Shown in pieces: positions 13,783-26,393 of a DNA stretch of 64,000 nt. A program made the position numbers and the translations under genes. Position 1 is the stretch's first letter. Each line of letters begins with the position of its first letter. The notes beneath the pieces are model-generated. The model saw only the letters and a program-made list of their open reading frames with translations. It was not told the DNA's origin and did no database searches. The DNA is from Cryptomeria japonica (taxonomy: Eukaryota > Streptophyta > Pinopsida > Cupressales > Cupressaceae): positions 142,134,849 to 142,198,848 of the forward strand of contig NC_081410.1 of the NCBI RefSeq assembly GCF_030272615.1. The letters are read 5' to 3'.

Positions 13783-14355
13783 CAAAGTTGCATGGATACG
13801 GATACGGATACAAATACAAATACGGTATCGGAGACAGATACGGCCATTTTTTAAGACCCCCAATATGGATACGACTGGATACATCATTCATAAAAAACAC
13901 ACATATATTTAACACAATTTTCTGAGTTATTCGAGGATATTTTCGTTACTTCAAAAGACATATAGACACATAATTGCTACATAAATAATTATAAATTGAT
14001 TTAGCATTCTACGATATGCAAAAATAGTAGAGTTGCATTGGAAGATAACCCAAAAGATGGGTCACTGAAATAGAAAAACATTTCATTTGTCTTTCTCATT
14101 TGGTGTAGGTTTTGTTTAAAAATGCATGAATGAAGTTTTTTAAAATTAAATTTAGGAAGATTTACGTCAAATTTTTAAAAAATCAAATCACATAGTATCT
14201 ATCATGGTTGGAAATCAAGCTTTTTTGGGCATGCGTGGGGGTACAATATTCGACGTGCATCCGAGCTGTATCGGATACGTATCCGTTTCAAATACGGGAA
14301 CGGATACGGGGATACGCGTTCCCAGGGTGGGACAAAGGAGTTTCTGGCTACTCTG
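13783..14355. mobile_element. Non-autonomous hAT element with GGATACG end arrays
   Basis: The 573-bp element is flanked by a perfect 8-bp duplication ATCACAAG (13775-13782 and 14356-14363). The left end is CAAAGTTGC and the right end, read inward, is CAGAGTAGC. Both subterminal regions carry repeated GGATACG/CGTATCC units. The middle is AT-rich and has no coding sequence. An 8-bp duplication and CA...TG ends are hAT hallmarks. Confidence 0.85.
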
Positions 14356-14363
14356 ATCACAAG

Positions 14364-16347
14364 ACTAGCAAAAGCCAAAACTGCCCTATCTCCACTCAAA
14401 CATAAAGGAACACTTTCAATGAAGAGCAAGTCGATGTGACAAACCCTCTTTTCAATTCCTACAGTGGATATATGCAGTAAATCTTTGATGTTGATATGCA
14501 TAATATTTTAAATAAGTTGAATTTTAACTTCCATTGTTGCATGTATGGAAAAATTTGCTGCTAGGTTTAAGGCTTATAGATCCTTATGCTGTTGAAACCA
14601 ATTACCTTAATTCCCCTCACACAATAAAAACGTGTTAACACATTAGATGGAGGATGTTGCTCAACATAAATATTGAAGTTTATTGGTCCTTATCTGTACA
14701 AGTAATACATCTGCAAAATGTTGTAGGATTATGCATAAAATCTGCACAGATGTATTTGAATGTGTTGTCTTCACAAGCTGCAAACCTTTCATCCTCATAA
14801 CTTTTGTGTGCTTACAATTAAGTTCATAATGCACCTTACATTTATATATTGTCTCATTCCCCAACGACTGATTCACTTATTACTGACTTCAATGGTTACA
14901 AAACCAGGCACAAACCCAAACAAATTGGCACAACTTTAGTATTCAACTGCTGTCAAAATAACTTGACACTTCTTATCCAAAGAGTGGGAAGAGTGGGATG
15001 TTCCAGACATTCTTTTATAGTACAAATATAAAATTATGTTACATTTGAAAGTTTACCAATATGGAACAAATCTAGCAGTGTATGGGACACTTACATCCAT
15101 CATATGGTATCTCTTCCCATAAGCCAATATAGTATGTGATAAACGTATTTAAACAATAAACCTATGGAACTGTAGCTCTAAAATTGCAGCCATCCAAGAT
15201 CTCAGCCATCAAACACATTAGTATACTGTAATATGAAATTGTATTACTCTATGTGACAAGATTTCCACTCTAAGAAAAATATTCCTCTTCTGAAACTCTA
15301 CAAGTTAGATCACTTTCCAAATAACAATATATTAGATTTCATATAAATTCAAAATCATATAAAGTTCATAAGGTGCGTTTTTTTAAACACAATAAGATGA
15401 CCAAAGGAAGCAATCCTTCTGGGACTCTCAATTGGGTAAGACGGCTCCTTGCTTATCATGCTAAAATAAGATTTGACATATAACTTTTAAAAATTATAAA
15501 GATTAAGTGAAGTCATGTTGTATTCTGTAATTATTGCATGCATACTATGTATACTAGAGAAGACCGTTATATCTAATGACCGTGTGTTATTCATTTTCTT
15601 ACATACCAACTTGTTGTGTAACATAACATTCAATCAAATAAAAGCACTCGTTAGAAAGAGTAATAAACCGATCAAAAAAAAAATTCAGCTTTGTTTCAGG
15701 TGCTTTAAACACATTTGTCACTATGTTTCTACTCCAACAACACACTTGGGGTCAGCAATGTAACGAGGAAATCATATTGCCAACTATAAAAAATCCATTA
15801 AGATTGTATAACTTATAAAACCGATTTCCATACAAACTAAGCATTATACATTTAAATGCTTTACCTGACATGGATTTCAGCTTATGGTTAAGCTATTCAA
15901 AGTTCGGACATGTAAGCAGATCTATACACCTGAAAATATCCATTATGTGGAAAGACCATAGCATATCTAGGGCTAATCATCCTCTGGATTTACCAAACAG
16001 AGCCAGCTCCACAATCAATCAAAAAAAAACATCAGGGATTGCTGGGGTCTCACCAAGCAAATATTACAATTACTCCCCCTTCGGTCAATTTGTTGCATAC
16101 TGTCTATAAGATGATATTAATCGAAATAGAAAGCAGAGGAACATCCATGACGGTAGATTAAAATTCTACAGCTAGGTGCACAGAAGTCACATCCAGTAAT
16201 TTACACATTAAACATCAGGAGCTGTTAGAGTTTTCCCATCTTTGGTTAATTATGATAGTCCATAATAACAATAGAAAAACAATCCTATGCATTACACTGG
16301 CTTGAACTAAAGATGTTATGACAATGGAACTCTCTTTTCCAGCACAT
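14364..16347. other. AT-rich stretch downstream of the reductase exon
   Basis: No gene was recognised. The part nearest 16348 should include the 3' untranslated region of the minus-strand reductase exon. The short plus-strand ORFs have no domain signature. Confidence 0.45.
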
Positions 16348-16578
16348 CTATGCATTTGCAACTTGTAACAACTCTTGCCATGAAGTGATCTTCTCTCTGG
16401 GTTTGCCTTTCACAGATCCCGATTCTTTTTCTTTTGTATCAATCTTCTCCCACCCACTGAAAGATATATACTGAACACCTTTTGTTCGTAATGCTTCAAG
16501 CAGGCCCACCCTTCCAGGATGTGAAGAGTGACATCCACCTAACAAACTGACTCTGATATCCTCTGAAATGCTCTCAAC
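16348..16578 (-). CDS. Terminal exon of a mitochondrial adrenodoxin/ferredoxin-NADP reductase-like gene
   Basis: The minus-strand exon of 77 codons (TAG stop included) is open from a good acceptor (TTTCAG, then GTTGAG) at 16578 to the stop at 16348-16350. It reads VESISEDIRV, then PGRVGLLEALRTKGV, then FSGWEKIDTKEKESG and KPREKITSWQELL. That is the order expected at the C-terminus of plant adrenodoxin-reductase-like proteins, flavoenzymes that pass electrons from NADPH to mitochondrial ferredoxin. The exon is in phase 0. I found no upstream exon with the FAD or NADP motifs between 16579 and 19438. They may lie beyond the transposon stack, or this may be an orphan exon copy. No stop or frameshift was seen in the exon. 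Confidence 0.65.
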   Translation of the reverse strand, partial: VESISEDIRVSLLGGCHSSHPGRVGLLEALRTKGVQYISFSGWEKIDTKEKESGSVKGKPREKITSWQELLQVANA

Positions 16579-17130
16579 CTGAAAGTCAGAGAAATTATGA
16601 TTAGTTATACTTATTTCATATATATTCGATCCTTGTAATTTTTAGACACCAAACATTTTAATTTGTCTTAGAGTAAAAGATGAGAGCTAGGATTCTCTTG
16701 TCATACTAAATCTAGCACATAAAATTTGGCTAAACAGTAGAACTAAAGGTTAATAAAGGTCATAGCTATGCTCTCCAAATTACCACTATTTTCCTGCATA
16801 TATTATTACAGGGACAACACAAGATTTGCATAACTAAATGCAAAACAGAGATGAAGAATGTAATATAGGTGCCATTTTCTCTTTAATGTATTTTTACCTA
16901 TAAAAACGTTGGGATAGAAATCAAATAGAGATTAGTGTTTAAAATTTAAGCAAATACTAATACTAGGCAAAATAATCATAAAAGCCCAGAAGATTTTGCA
17001 ACAGATGAATCTTGCATACCATTTAGCAGTTAGGTTTTCAGAAATGATGCAACTTTAGAATCAAATCCAAGATTAAAAAAAATACCTGTTGACACCCTAC
17101 GAATCACTCGGGAGATTTTGAGGATTCAAC
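16579..17130. other. Probable intron sequence of the reductase gene
   Basis: AT-rich, no coding signal. If the exon at 16348-16578 belongs to a live gene, this is its last intron on the minus strand. Confidence 0.4.
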
Positions 17131-17835
17131 CTAGTGTTTCCCAAGGATGCATCCCCTGCCTTAGAACCCCTGTTTCCTACAAGAGACGTTTTGGGGATGC
17201 AAGAATGTCAAGGAAACATCCCCTCCCTGTCCCCTTTCCATGCAAAAAATAGGAAACGTTTCCAAAATGTTCCTGAATGTGCAGGGTATGTCAGAGGATA
17301 GCTAGCCGTCCCCTACGACCCAAACATTTTAAGTTGAATTTTAAAAAAAACACAGTTTTAAATATAAAAACAAAGGGATGGGAAAGCCCACAAGGATCCC
17401 CCCACCCCTTTCAAGTTCTAAACAACTTAACCTAGTTCACCTATCAAAACAACAAAAAAGATTTTTATTTAATCATTTTAACATTTGCAAAGGGCCTCGG
17501 GCATCAAATCCACTAAATTAGAGGTAAGTTCCAATACTCTCTGCTGCAAAGAGGAATTGTTCCATATATTACTTCATCCAATCAGTTAAGAGGAACAATC
17601 TCACCTCTAGACAATCAAAGAAGTTGGTGTACATAGTGCCTTGCAACTACAAGATCAATAGACCCCCAAATATCCTAGGACTCTAGCATTACATTGGGAT
17701 GTTGATCTTGAAGATGCCATACAAATTGATGAGGAGACACAATAGGGATTGTTTGGTTCCATTGCTTGAGGCAGCACATTATATTGGCATTGACTCAGAC
17801 TTGAGCTCCGATTTTGACACAAACCTATCAGTTGC
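17131..17835 (+). mobile_element. hAT-type element remnant with GGGGA-rich end
   Basis: It begins CTAGTGTTTCCCAAGG, close to the end of the 9998 remnant. A region rich in GGGGA, CCCC and GGAAAC words follows. The stretch 17530-17835 matches the reverse complement of about 9170-9480 and includes a WDVDLEDAIQIDEE tail like that of hAT transposases. The right end was not located; another GTCCC-rich patch at 18100-18180 may be part of it. Confidence 0.55.
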
Positions 17836-19438
17836 ATTTGCTGATTAGGGACATACATATATTTTCTATGATTTGTCATTTTATAGTTGAAACTTGCAGC
17901 TTTTGGACATTCAGTTAAAATTCTTATTATTATATAATATATATGCACATTGACAATGAAAGCATTTATATTTTGTTAATTTGTTTGTCAATTCTCATGT
18001 AAAATCTCAATTAAAGTCTAATGTTTTCGATGAATGCTTTATCAATGTTATGAATATTTGAAATTTCTCTATATTTTTTAAAATTTCTCTATTTTTTTCT
18101 AGCAGTCCCTTGCCATCCCCTAAAAAAAGGCAAAAACATACCCCCATGCCATATTCGAAAACTGGAAACTTTCCGAAAAATTGTCCAACTTTCGACAGCC
18201 ATAAAATATTAAATGATTTTTTGTCTCGTGTTAATATATAGAACAACAATTAATTATCATTTCACATCATAGGCAGAAAATCTTTAAGATCTTGCTTCAT
18301 ACCAAGGATGTCTCGAAGCAGTAGAAATCTTTTGTTTGCATGCTATGCTGTTAAGGTTGTAATTTCTAATTTCCTACGATCTCTTTGGTGGAAGCTAATC
18401 TTAAACATGTGAATGATTCTCTAAGTCCATGGAACAGAAGGTGTGTGTACAAATTCTAGTACGGAAGGAGATTCACAATAGAGGAGATCGACATCTCCTA
18501 TGGAAGGTCTTCTTTGCTATCATGTTCGATGTAAGGTTATCTATGAGAAAATATTTATTTTTTATGTATTATATATGATGAAGGTGTTGACTCTTGGTGT
18601 CTCTTCTCGTGAAAGTTATTCTCCAACAAGTGAATGATGCTCCAAGGTCCTGAACAAAATTAATTTGTTAAGATTCTATCTACAATTTCTGAAAAAATCC
18701 ATAGTCATCAATATTCTTTCCACTTGAGAATCATTTTTAAGTCTTACGATCTTATCATCTAAATTGAGTAAAAACGTTATTGGCTTGATAACCTTACAAA
18801 AACAGATTTTTAATTCCATGGAAGTTAGGGATTTAATAGTGATCAAACCAAGAAAAACAAGGGTATCAAGAAACCCATGTAGTTGAGAATTAAAGTTTTC
18901 CTGAGGAAAAAATAAGCTCATATTACTAAGATCTTTTATCGATATAACATTCAAATCAATAACAACAGTCAATGGTATATTAAACACAAAACTTCAATGT
19001 AAGCTTAAATCCTTTTGACTAGCGTTATTACATATTGTTTAATTGCGATGTGTGAAGTAAAATGAAACATTGCTGTTATCATTTTTGTCAATTGTGTGCA
19101 TTTCAATGAAACTTAAATTTCTAGAGCCAACCGTATCTCCTATTTGGATTATTTCTCCAACAATGACACAAAAAGGTTGATTCCTAAAAAATTAATAGAA
19201 TTCAAAAAGAATGATTAAGATATTGTATGCTAAGCCTGTAATTGAAGATTCAGAGTAATACCCTGAAAAGACATTAACTATTTATTAGGATTTGATGACT
19301 ATTTTTCTTTTTCAAGGGGAATTGGTAGGCACAACCCAACGACCTAGAGCTTAGCTCAAGAGAAGGCAAGCCCCCCACCCTCTATAACCACCTTAGACTG
19401 CAAATCTAGCCTGATCAAGCCACCAACTAGGTAAACCC
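17836..19438. other. Gene-free stretch left of copia-1
   Basis: AT-rich, with no coding sequence or named repeat recognised apart from the GTCCC-rich patch near 18100. The bases AACCC at 19434-19438 would be the left target duplication of copia-1, but its right partner is lost. Confidence 0.45.
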
Positions 19439-20797
19439 TGTTGGCATTGCATGAAGATTGCATTGAAGAAGTATATTAGTAAGTGTTGTCATTGATGTCA
19501 ATAGCAACCAATAATGAAACGGTAAAAGCAATCGGTAATGAAGCAGTGAAGATCAACGGGTAACCCTATCCAGTTGAGAATCAAAACCCTAACCAATGGA
19601 GCTTGGAGATCGGTTGTGATGATTTATGATCGGATGATGATCGGTGATGAAGATGCCACAAAAGCATGTTGCACATGATGAGTTTCTAGAAGGATTTGGC
19701 GCGTAAAGATAACCATTTATCTTGGGAATGATCAAATGCATAGTATGAAGTGACAAACGTGTGATGAGTTACAAGATTCAAAGTGCGATGATCCAGGAGT
19801 GGTTGTAGATGCCTAGAAGAATGTAAAGTTAATTGCAATGTAATCTAACGGTCAAGATTGAACCGATGTGTTTGTAATCTCTATGAGAATTGTAGTGTTT
19901 GTGTTGTGTTACCGACCTAATGTATTTGTTTATAAGGTTGATGGATTGATTGAATGAGTGGTTGGCAATATGGTAAAGAGTGAAAGTGATTGTTGCCAAA
20001 CCAGAAGGTGTCTACAGAATGATGTGAAGGCAGATAGGGGCGGTAAAGGATCTGATTCAGCAAGGAAGTTCTATTTCCAGATCGGTCAAAGAACCTATTG
20101 TTCTCTAACCATTATAGCAGTTTTGAAATCCCCTCACAAGGTAAGCTCTAACAGGCTGCTTGTTGAAATCCTCTAACCAGGTGATCCATTAGCTTGGATT
20201 TGAAATCCTCTATTGAGGTTGGTCCTAACAGGGTATTACCTTTAACAAGGTATTTGCAGTCAATCCCTTAACCGGATCTGTTCCTAACAGAACATTATTG
20301 TATAAGCTTCTAAATAGGCTTGGCTCCTAACAGGGCAAACTTCAGAAGAGTTCAAAGAATACATGTGGGTATTCACCCCCACCATGGTTTTTCCCATTTG
20401 GGTTTCCACATGAAAAATCATTGTGTCAAGTGGTGAATGATTTTATGGATGTGTTTTTGGTATGGTTGATATGAATGATTGGTAAATCTACATATATATT
20501 TAAATAATTGGAAATGATTTGAAATATGTTATTATTGGTATTAGTGAAGTGATTTAAGGTTTTGGTCAAATGGTATTTAAGTTTCAGATCTGTTGCATTA
20601 TATCACTGAAGTATTAGGTCAACCGGTAAGGTTTAACAATGCAAATGCAGATTTGTTAAAGTGACTAAACTGATAAACTCTATGAGTTGTTTCTAAATTG
20701 AAAATAAGTTTGGTGAAAATTCAATTAATTTTCCAACTACTGATTCACCCCCCCTCTCAGTAGTTGACCGGATCTTTATAGTTTCACAATATTATCA
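19439..20797 (+). repeat. copia-1 5' LTR
   Basis: It is 1,359 bp, TGTTGG to TTATCA. Most of it is matched by 25712-26393, 34143-34326 and 35840-36252. It contains a GGTTTTTCCCATTTGGG block that also occurs in the LTRs of the nested pol-less element. Confidence 0.85.
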
Positions 20798-20799
20798 AT

Positions 20800-20812
20800 T
20801 GGTATTAGAGCA
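20800..20812 (+). promoter_or_regulatory. copia-1 primer binding site
   Basis: TGGTATTAGAGC starts 2 bases after the LTR end. It matches the initiator-methionine tRNA primer site (TGGTATCAGAGC) with one C-to-T change. Confidence 0.8.
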
Positions 20813-20867
20813 TTCCAGGTCCTCTTGAGTATAAGCCTAATAGCTTGAGGAAAAGATCCAAGAGAAA

Positions 20868-23800
20868 ATGATGAAGAGAGAAGATCCGAAGTTCAATAGA
20901 GATAACTACAAAATCTGGAGTGATAGGATGAAGATTTACATCAAGAGCTTAGGAAGTCAGTATTGGGATCATGTTGTTACCAAGTATAACTTGCCTAGTG
21001 GAACTCTGGCAGATGATCAGAAGGAGGAGCAATAGGAGAACAACCAAGCATTGGAAAGCATCATCAGTACCTTGTTAGATTTAAAATATGTTGATGTTCA
21101 TGGATTGGAGACTGCACATAAAGTTTGGAAGAAACTGGAAGAAATCTATGGCGGTGATGAGCATGTAAAGATAGCCGAGGAAGAAAGTCTCAGAGGAAAA
21201 TTTGATGATATGAGAATGGTTGAAGGTGAAAACATTCAACAGTATGGTCAGAGAATCAAGGAGATAATTGGAGAAATCAAAATTGTTGGAGGTACAATGG
21301 ATGATGCCACTGTGGTTAGCAAGGTATTGAGAACACTTCTATTGGTCTACGTTATCAGAGTTGTAGCCATTCAAGAACTCAAATCTATTGACAAGACAAA
21401 GGTAACTCTTGACTCTATCATTGGTAAATTGATTGCATTCGAATTAAATGGTTTGGATGGAAGTGTTCAGAGGTCAGAATCTGCATTTAAAGCCTCAGTC
21501 TCAACCCCACTAGTAAGGAAAAGAAGAGAAGTTACAGTCATGAATCTAGATCCAGCAGAGAGGTAGATGATAAAGATAGCCTGATGGAACTTGAAGCATT
21601 GTTGGCCAAGCGGTTACCCATAGGTACCAGTAAGTATAGAGGTAAATTACCACTGAAATGTTCTGCATGTAACCGGATCTGACATATTGCTGCTAACTAT
21701 CCTAATGGAGATAATAAGGAAAAATGAGAGAAATATAGGTAGTTTAAAGGAAAAGGAAAAATAAATTGTCTCATTGCAGTGGATGAAGGTATTACAGATG
21801 AAGAATCTGAGGTAGATACAAATGAGGACATTGTCTTTGTTGCTATCAAAGAAGACATATCAAATCAAAAGGCATTGGTCTCACTTGGATAATTCAGATG
21901 ACTGGATTATAGACAGTGGTTGTTCACACCACATGACTAGTGACCAGAGCAAGTTTCTAACATTGGACGAATTTGATGGAGGTTTTGTCAGATTTGGGAA
22001 TAACACTCCCTGCATGGTGAAAGGCAAAGGATCCATTTCCTTGAATGGTAAGAATAGTGTAGATGATGTCTACTAGGTTGAAGGTCTGAAACACAATCTT
22101 TTGAGTGTTGCTCAACTCAATGACAGGTTACTCGTTAGAATTCAAGAATGGAGTTTGCAAGATCTTTGGAAGCAAAGGTGAACTGATTGCAATTGGCAAA
22201 CAAACCAAAGGTAACCTATTTCACTTAAACTCTAATGTCAACAGTTGTTTGATTGCAAAAGTAGAAGATAGTTGGCTTTGGCATCAGAGGTTTTGTCATG
22301 TGAATTTTGATAACATTGTAAGAGTCAGCAAGTCAAAATCAATAAGAGGATTGCCACAGTTGGACAAACCAATGAATGCTTTGTGCAAGGAATGTCAGTT
22401 AGGGAAAATGACATCCTCAACCTTCAAGAGCAAATCTTTCTCAATTGAACATTTGTTAGATTTGGTTCATACTGACCTATGTGGACCAATGAAGACTACG
22501 AGTATTCAAGGAGATTGGTACTTCATGATATTTATCGATGACTGCTCAAGGATGATGTGGGTCACATTCTTGAAAGACAAGACAAAAGCGTTCAACAAAT
22601 TTAAAGCATTCAAAGCCTTGGTTGAAAATGAAAGTGGAAGGAAGCTAAAATGTTTAAGAACTAATCAAGGTGGTGAATTGACTTCAAAGGAATTCACTAG
22701 ATACTATGAAAATAATGAGATCAAGAGGCAGCTATTTGCACCAAGGACACCACAACAGAACGGTATTGCAGAAAGGAACAACCGGTCAGTGGTTGAAGCT
22801 GCTAGGACTATGTTAATCCAAGGAGGTGTAGCTAAGACATTTTGGAGAGAAGCTATCAGCACAATTGTTTATACAATGAACTGTATACTGGTCAAAAGAG
22901 GTAAGGACAAAACACCCTATGAATACTGGTATGGTAGATCACCGAATGTCAGTTAATTCAAAAAATTTGGTAGTAGATGTTTTATTAAAAGAAGTGATTA
23001 TATTGGAAAGTTTGATGCCAAAAGTGATCAAGGCATATTTTTTGGTTACTCCACCAAGAGCAAGGCTTACAAGTTCTACAACAATCGGACTAAGAACATC
23101 ATTGATAGTGTCAATGTCTGAGTAGATGAATTTCCTGAAAAATCTGAAGAAACCAGCAAGAAGGAAGAAGAAGAACCAAACACATTGTTTTTGGAACCGG
23201 AACCAGTAAAGCCAAAAGTTGGAGGACTGAACATAGAAGCCCCAGTTCAACCGGAATAGGAAGGTCCAACAGAAGATGAATAAAGTGAAGAAAAAGAACC
23301 TGAAAACCAAGATCATGTTATTCCAAGGTATTGCAAACTCAATCACAGCCCCGATCAGATTATTGGAGACAAGAATGTAGGTGTGTTAACTAGAAGAGGG
23401 CTAAGAGAAAACTCTTGTATGATCTCCACCATTGATCCTAGAACAACAAAAGAAGCCTTTACAGATGAACACTGGATCAAGGCAATGGAAGAACTTGATT
23501 AGATAGAGAAGAATAATACATGGTCATTGGTACCCAAACCGGAAAACAAGAACGTAATAGGCGCAAAGTGGGTATTCAAAAACAAATTGAATGAAGATGG
23601 AGCAGTGGTCAGGAATAAAGTCAGGCTAGTATGCAAAGGATATGCACAAGAGGAAGATAAAGATTATGGTGAAACATTTGCACCAGTAGCAAGATGGAAG
23701 GAGAAAGGATTCTACTTGCATTTGCAGCATACGGAGGATTTAAGGTATATCAGATGGATGTTAATGGAATATTGGAAGAAGAAGTCTACATAGAACAACC

Positions 23801-24941
23801 AAATGGTTATGCATTAACTGAAGAAAAGGATATGGTGTGCACGCTACATAAGGCACTATATGGATTGAAACAAGCACCAAGAGCATGGTATGAAAGATTG
23901 CACTCACTTAGTAAAGATAGGTTTTCAAAGAACGAGTGAAGATAGTAACATATATCTCAAGACAGAAGGAGATAAAATACTGGTAAGTGAGGCATTTGTT
24001 GATGATATCATTTTTGGAGGTAATGATGATGTGTCATGATTTTGCTAATGAAATGAAGAATGAACTTGAGATGTCACTGGTAGGAGATAAAAAATTTCAT
24101 AGGTTTGCAAATCCAACAGATGAAGGAAGGAATTTTTATTACACAATCCAAGTATGTGAAGGAAGTACTAAAAACTTTAATATGGGAAATTGTAAACCAG
24201 TTGGAACACCAATGGTTACAGGCTGTAAATTGTACAAGGAAGATGATTCTGCACCAGTTGATGAAAAGGAATACAGATCCATGATAGGTAAGCTACATTA
24301 TGTTGTCCACAACAGATCGGACATTGCTCATGCAGTAGGATTGGTTGCTAGATTTCAGAAAAATCCGAAGGAGTCACACGATTGCAACCAAAAGAATTTT
24401 CAGATACTTGAAAGGCGCAATAGATTATGGATTATGGTATCCATATGCAGGAGACTTTGACTTAAAAGTCTATACTGATGCAAATTGGGCAGGGAATGTT
24501 GATGACAGGAAGAGTACAACTAGAGCAGCATTTTTTCTTGGAGACAGATTAGTGTGATGGAGTAGCAAGAAACAAAGTTGTATCTCTCAATCAACAACAA
24601 AAGCTGAGTATGTTGCAACTTACATGAATTGTACCCAAGTAATTTGGATGAAACACATATTGGAAGGTTTCAAGCTAAAGATATCAGAACCGGTAAGAAT
24701 TTTTTGTGATAACACAAGTGCTATAAATATTTCTAAGAACCTAGTGTTGCATGCTAGGACAAAGCATATAGAGCTGAAGTATCATTTCCTGAGAGAGAAA
24801 GTTCAAAGCAAAGATGTATCACTGGAGCATGTTTCCACTAAAGAACAACTAGCAGATATTTTTACTAAACCTCTACCTAAGGCTACATTTGCATATCTCA
24901 GAAGTGAGTTAGGGGTTGTACCCCTACATGAAGTCAATTAA
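20868..24941 (+). pseudogene. copia-1 gag-pol polyprotein, broken
   Basis: Gag starts at 20868 (MMKREDPKFN) with a UBN2-type domain. A TAG interrupts it at 21033. The zinc knuckle near 21655 has lost its Gly codon (TGA) and its last Cys. Protease DSGCSHH is at about 21910. Integrase follows (22260-22955): HTDLCGP keeps the first Asp and NGIAER the Glu, but RTNQGGE replaces the usual RTDNGGE, so the second catalytic Asp is gone. RT spans about 23500-24010: a short in-frame loss follows MDVNG, and the active-site motif reads FVDD. RNase H (about 24470-24940) has YTDANWAG and FTKPLP. The frame changes repeatedly and carries many stops. The protein normally makes copia virus-like particles, cDNA and integration complexes; this copy cannot. 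Confidence 0.9.
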
Positions 24942-25049
24942 GTAGATATGGAAGACATCAATCTCAGAGCCTATTGAAAATCCTGAAGAAGGATTGGTGT
25001 ACAATGGAGCTACTCCACAGGGGGAGCAACTCATTGCAGATCGGTGAAG

Positions 25050-25840
25050 CATGGATAAGAAACATAATGGTTTACCTTCACAAACCATTATTGTCAAAGG
25101 GGAAGAAAAGTATATGTTAAGGAGAGAAGACAGATTACAGACCAGTTACCAGTTGAAGATATGAAGATACAGTTGAAGGATAGTATATGTTGAAAAATGT
25201 AAACTAGGATTCCTATACTTGAATCATTTGACGGATAGTATATGTTTTACTCTCAATCATGACAATCAATTGGTATTGATATTTGTATTGCCATCAATGC
25301 CAAAAGGGGAGAATGTTGGCAATGCATGAACATTGCATTGAAGAAGTATATTAGGAAGTGTTGTCATTGATGTCAATAGCAACAGGTAATGAAACAGTGA
25401 AGATCAACTAGTAGCCTTATCCAGTAGAGAATCAGAACCCTAACATAATGGATAAGAAACATAATGGTTTACTTTCACTTTGGCATTGTTGTCAAAGGGG
25501 AAGAAAAGTATATGTTAAGGAGAGAAGACAGATTGCAAACCAGTTACCAACTGAAGATATGAAGATATAGTTGAAGGATAGTATATGTTGAAAAATGTAA
25601 ACTAGGATTCCTATACTTGAATCATTTGACGGATAGTATATGTTTTACTCTCAATCATGATAATCAATTGGTATTAATATTTGTATTGCAATCAATGCCA
25701 AAAGGGGAGAATGTTGGCAATGCATGAAGATTGCATTGAAGAAGTATATTAGGAAGTGTTGTCATTGATGTCAATAGCAACTGGTAATGAAACAATGAAG
25801 ATCAACTGGTAACCTTATCCAGTTGAGAATCAGAACCCTA
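25050..25840 (+). repeat. 398-bp tandem duplication across the copia-1 3' end and LTR start
   Basis: The end of the internal region, the polypurine tract and the first ~130 bp of the LTR occur twice in a row. TGTTGGCAATGCATGAA starts at 25314 and again at 25712. The first LTR start breaks off at about 25443 and returns to internal sequence. Confidence 0.85.
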
Positions 25841-26393
25841 ACCGATGGAGCTTGAAGATCGGTTGTGATGATTTATGATTGGATGATGATCAGTGATGAA
25901 GATGCCACGAAAGCATGTTGCACGTGATGAGTTTCTAGAAAGATTTGGCACGTAAAGATAACTGTTTATCTTGGGAATGATCAAATGCATAGTATGATGT
26001 GACAAACATGTGATGAGTTACAAGATTCATAGTGCGATGATCCAGGAGCGGTTGTAGAAGCCTAGAAGAATGTAAAGTTGATTGAAATGTAATCTAACAG
26101 TCAAGATTGAACCGATGTGTTTGTAATTTCTATGAGAATTGTAGTGTTTGTGTTGTGTTACCGACCTAATTTATTTGTTTATATGGTTGATGGATTGATT
26201 GAATGAGTGGTTGGCAATTTGGTAAAGAGTGAAAGTGATTGTTGCTAAACCAAGAGGTGTGTCTGCAAAATGATGTGAAGGCAGATAGGAGCGGTAAAGG
26301 ATCTGATTCAGCAAGGAAGTGCTATTTCCAAATCGGTCAAAGAACTTGTTGTTCTCTAACCATTACAACAATTTTGAAATCCCCTCATAGGGT
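25712..26393 (+). repeat. copia-1 3' LTR, first segment
   Basis: It is homologous to 19439 onward. It is interrupted at AGGGT (26389-26393), the target duplication of the nested element. The LTR resumes at 34143, is interrupted again at 34327, and resumes at 35840. Confidence 0.85.

Noticed and set aside
17655-17948. 97-residue minus-strand ORF
   Set aside because: It overlaps in antisense the hAT transposase tail found on the plus strand.
22939-23346. 135-residue minus-strand ORF rich in Phe
   Set aside because: Antisense shadow of the copia-1 region between integrase and RT.
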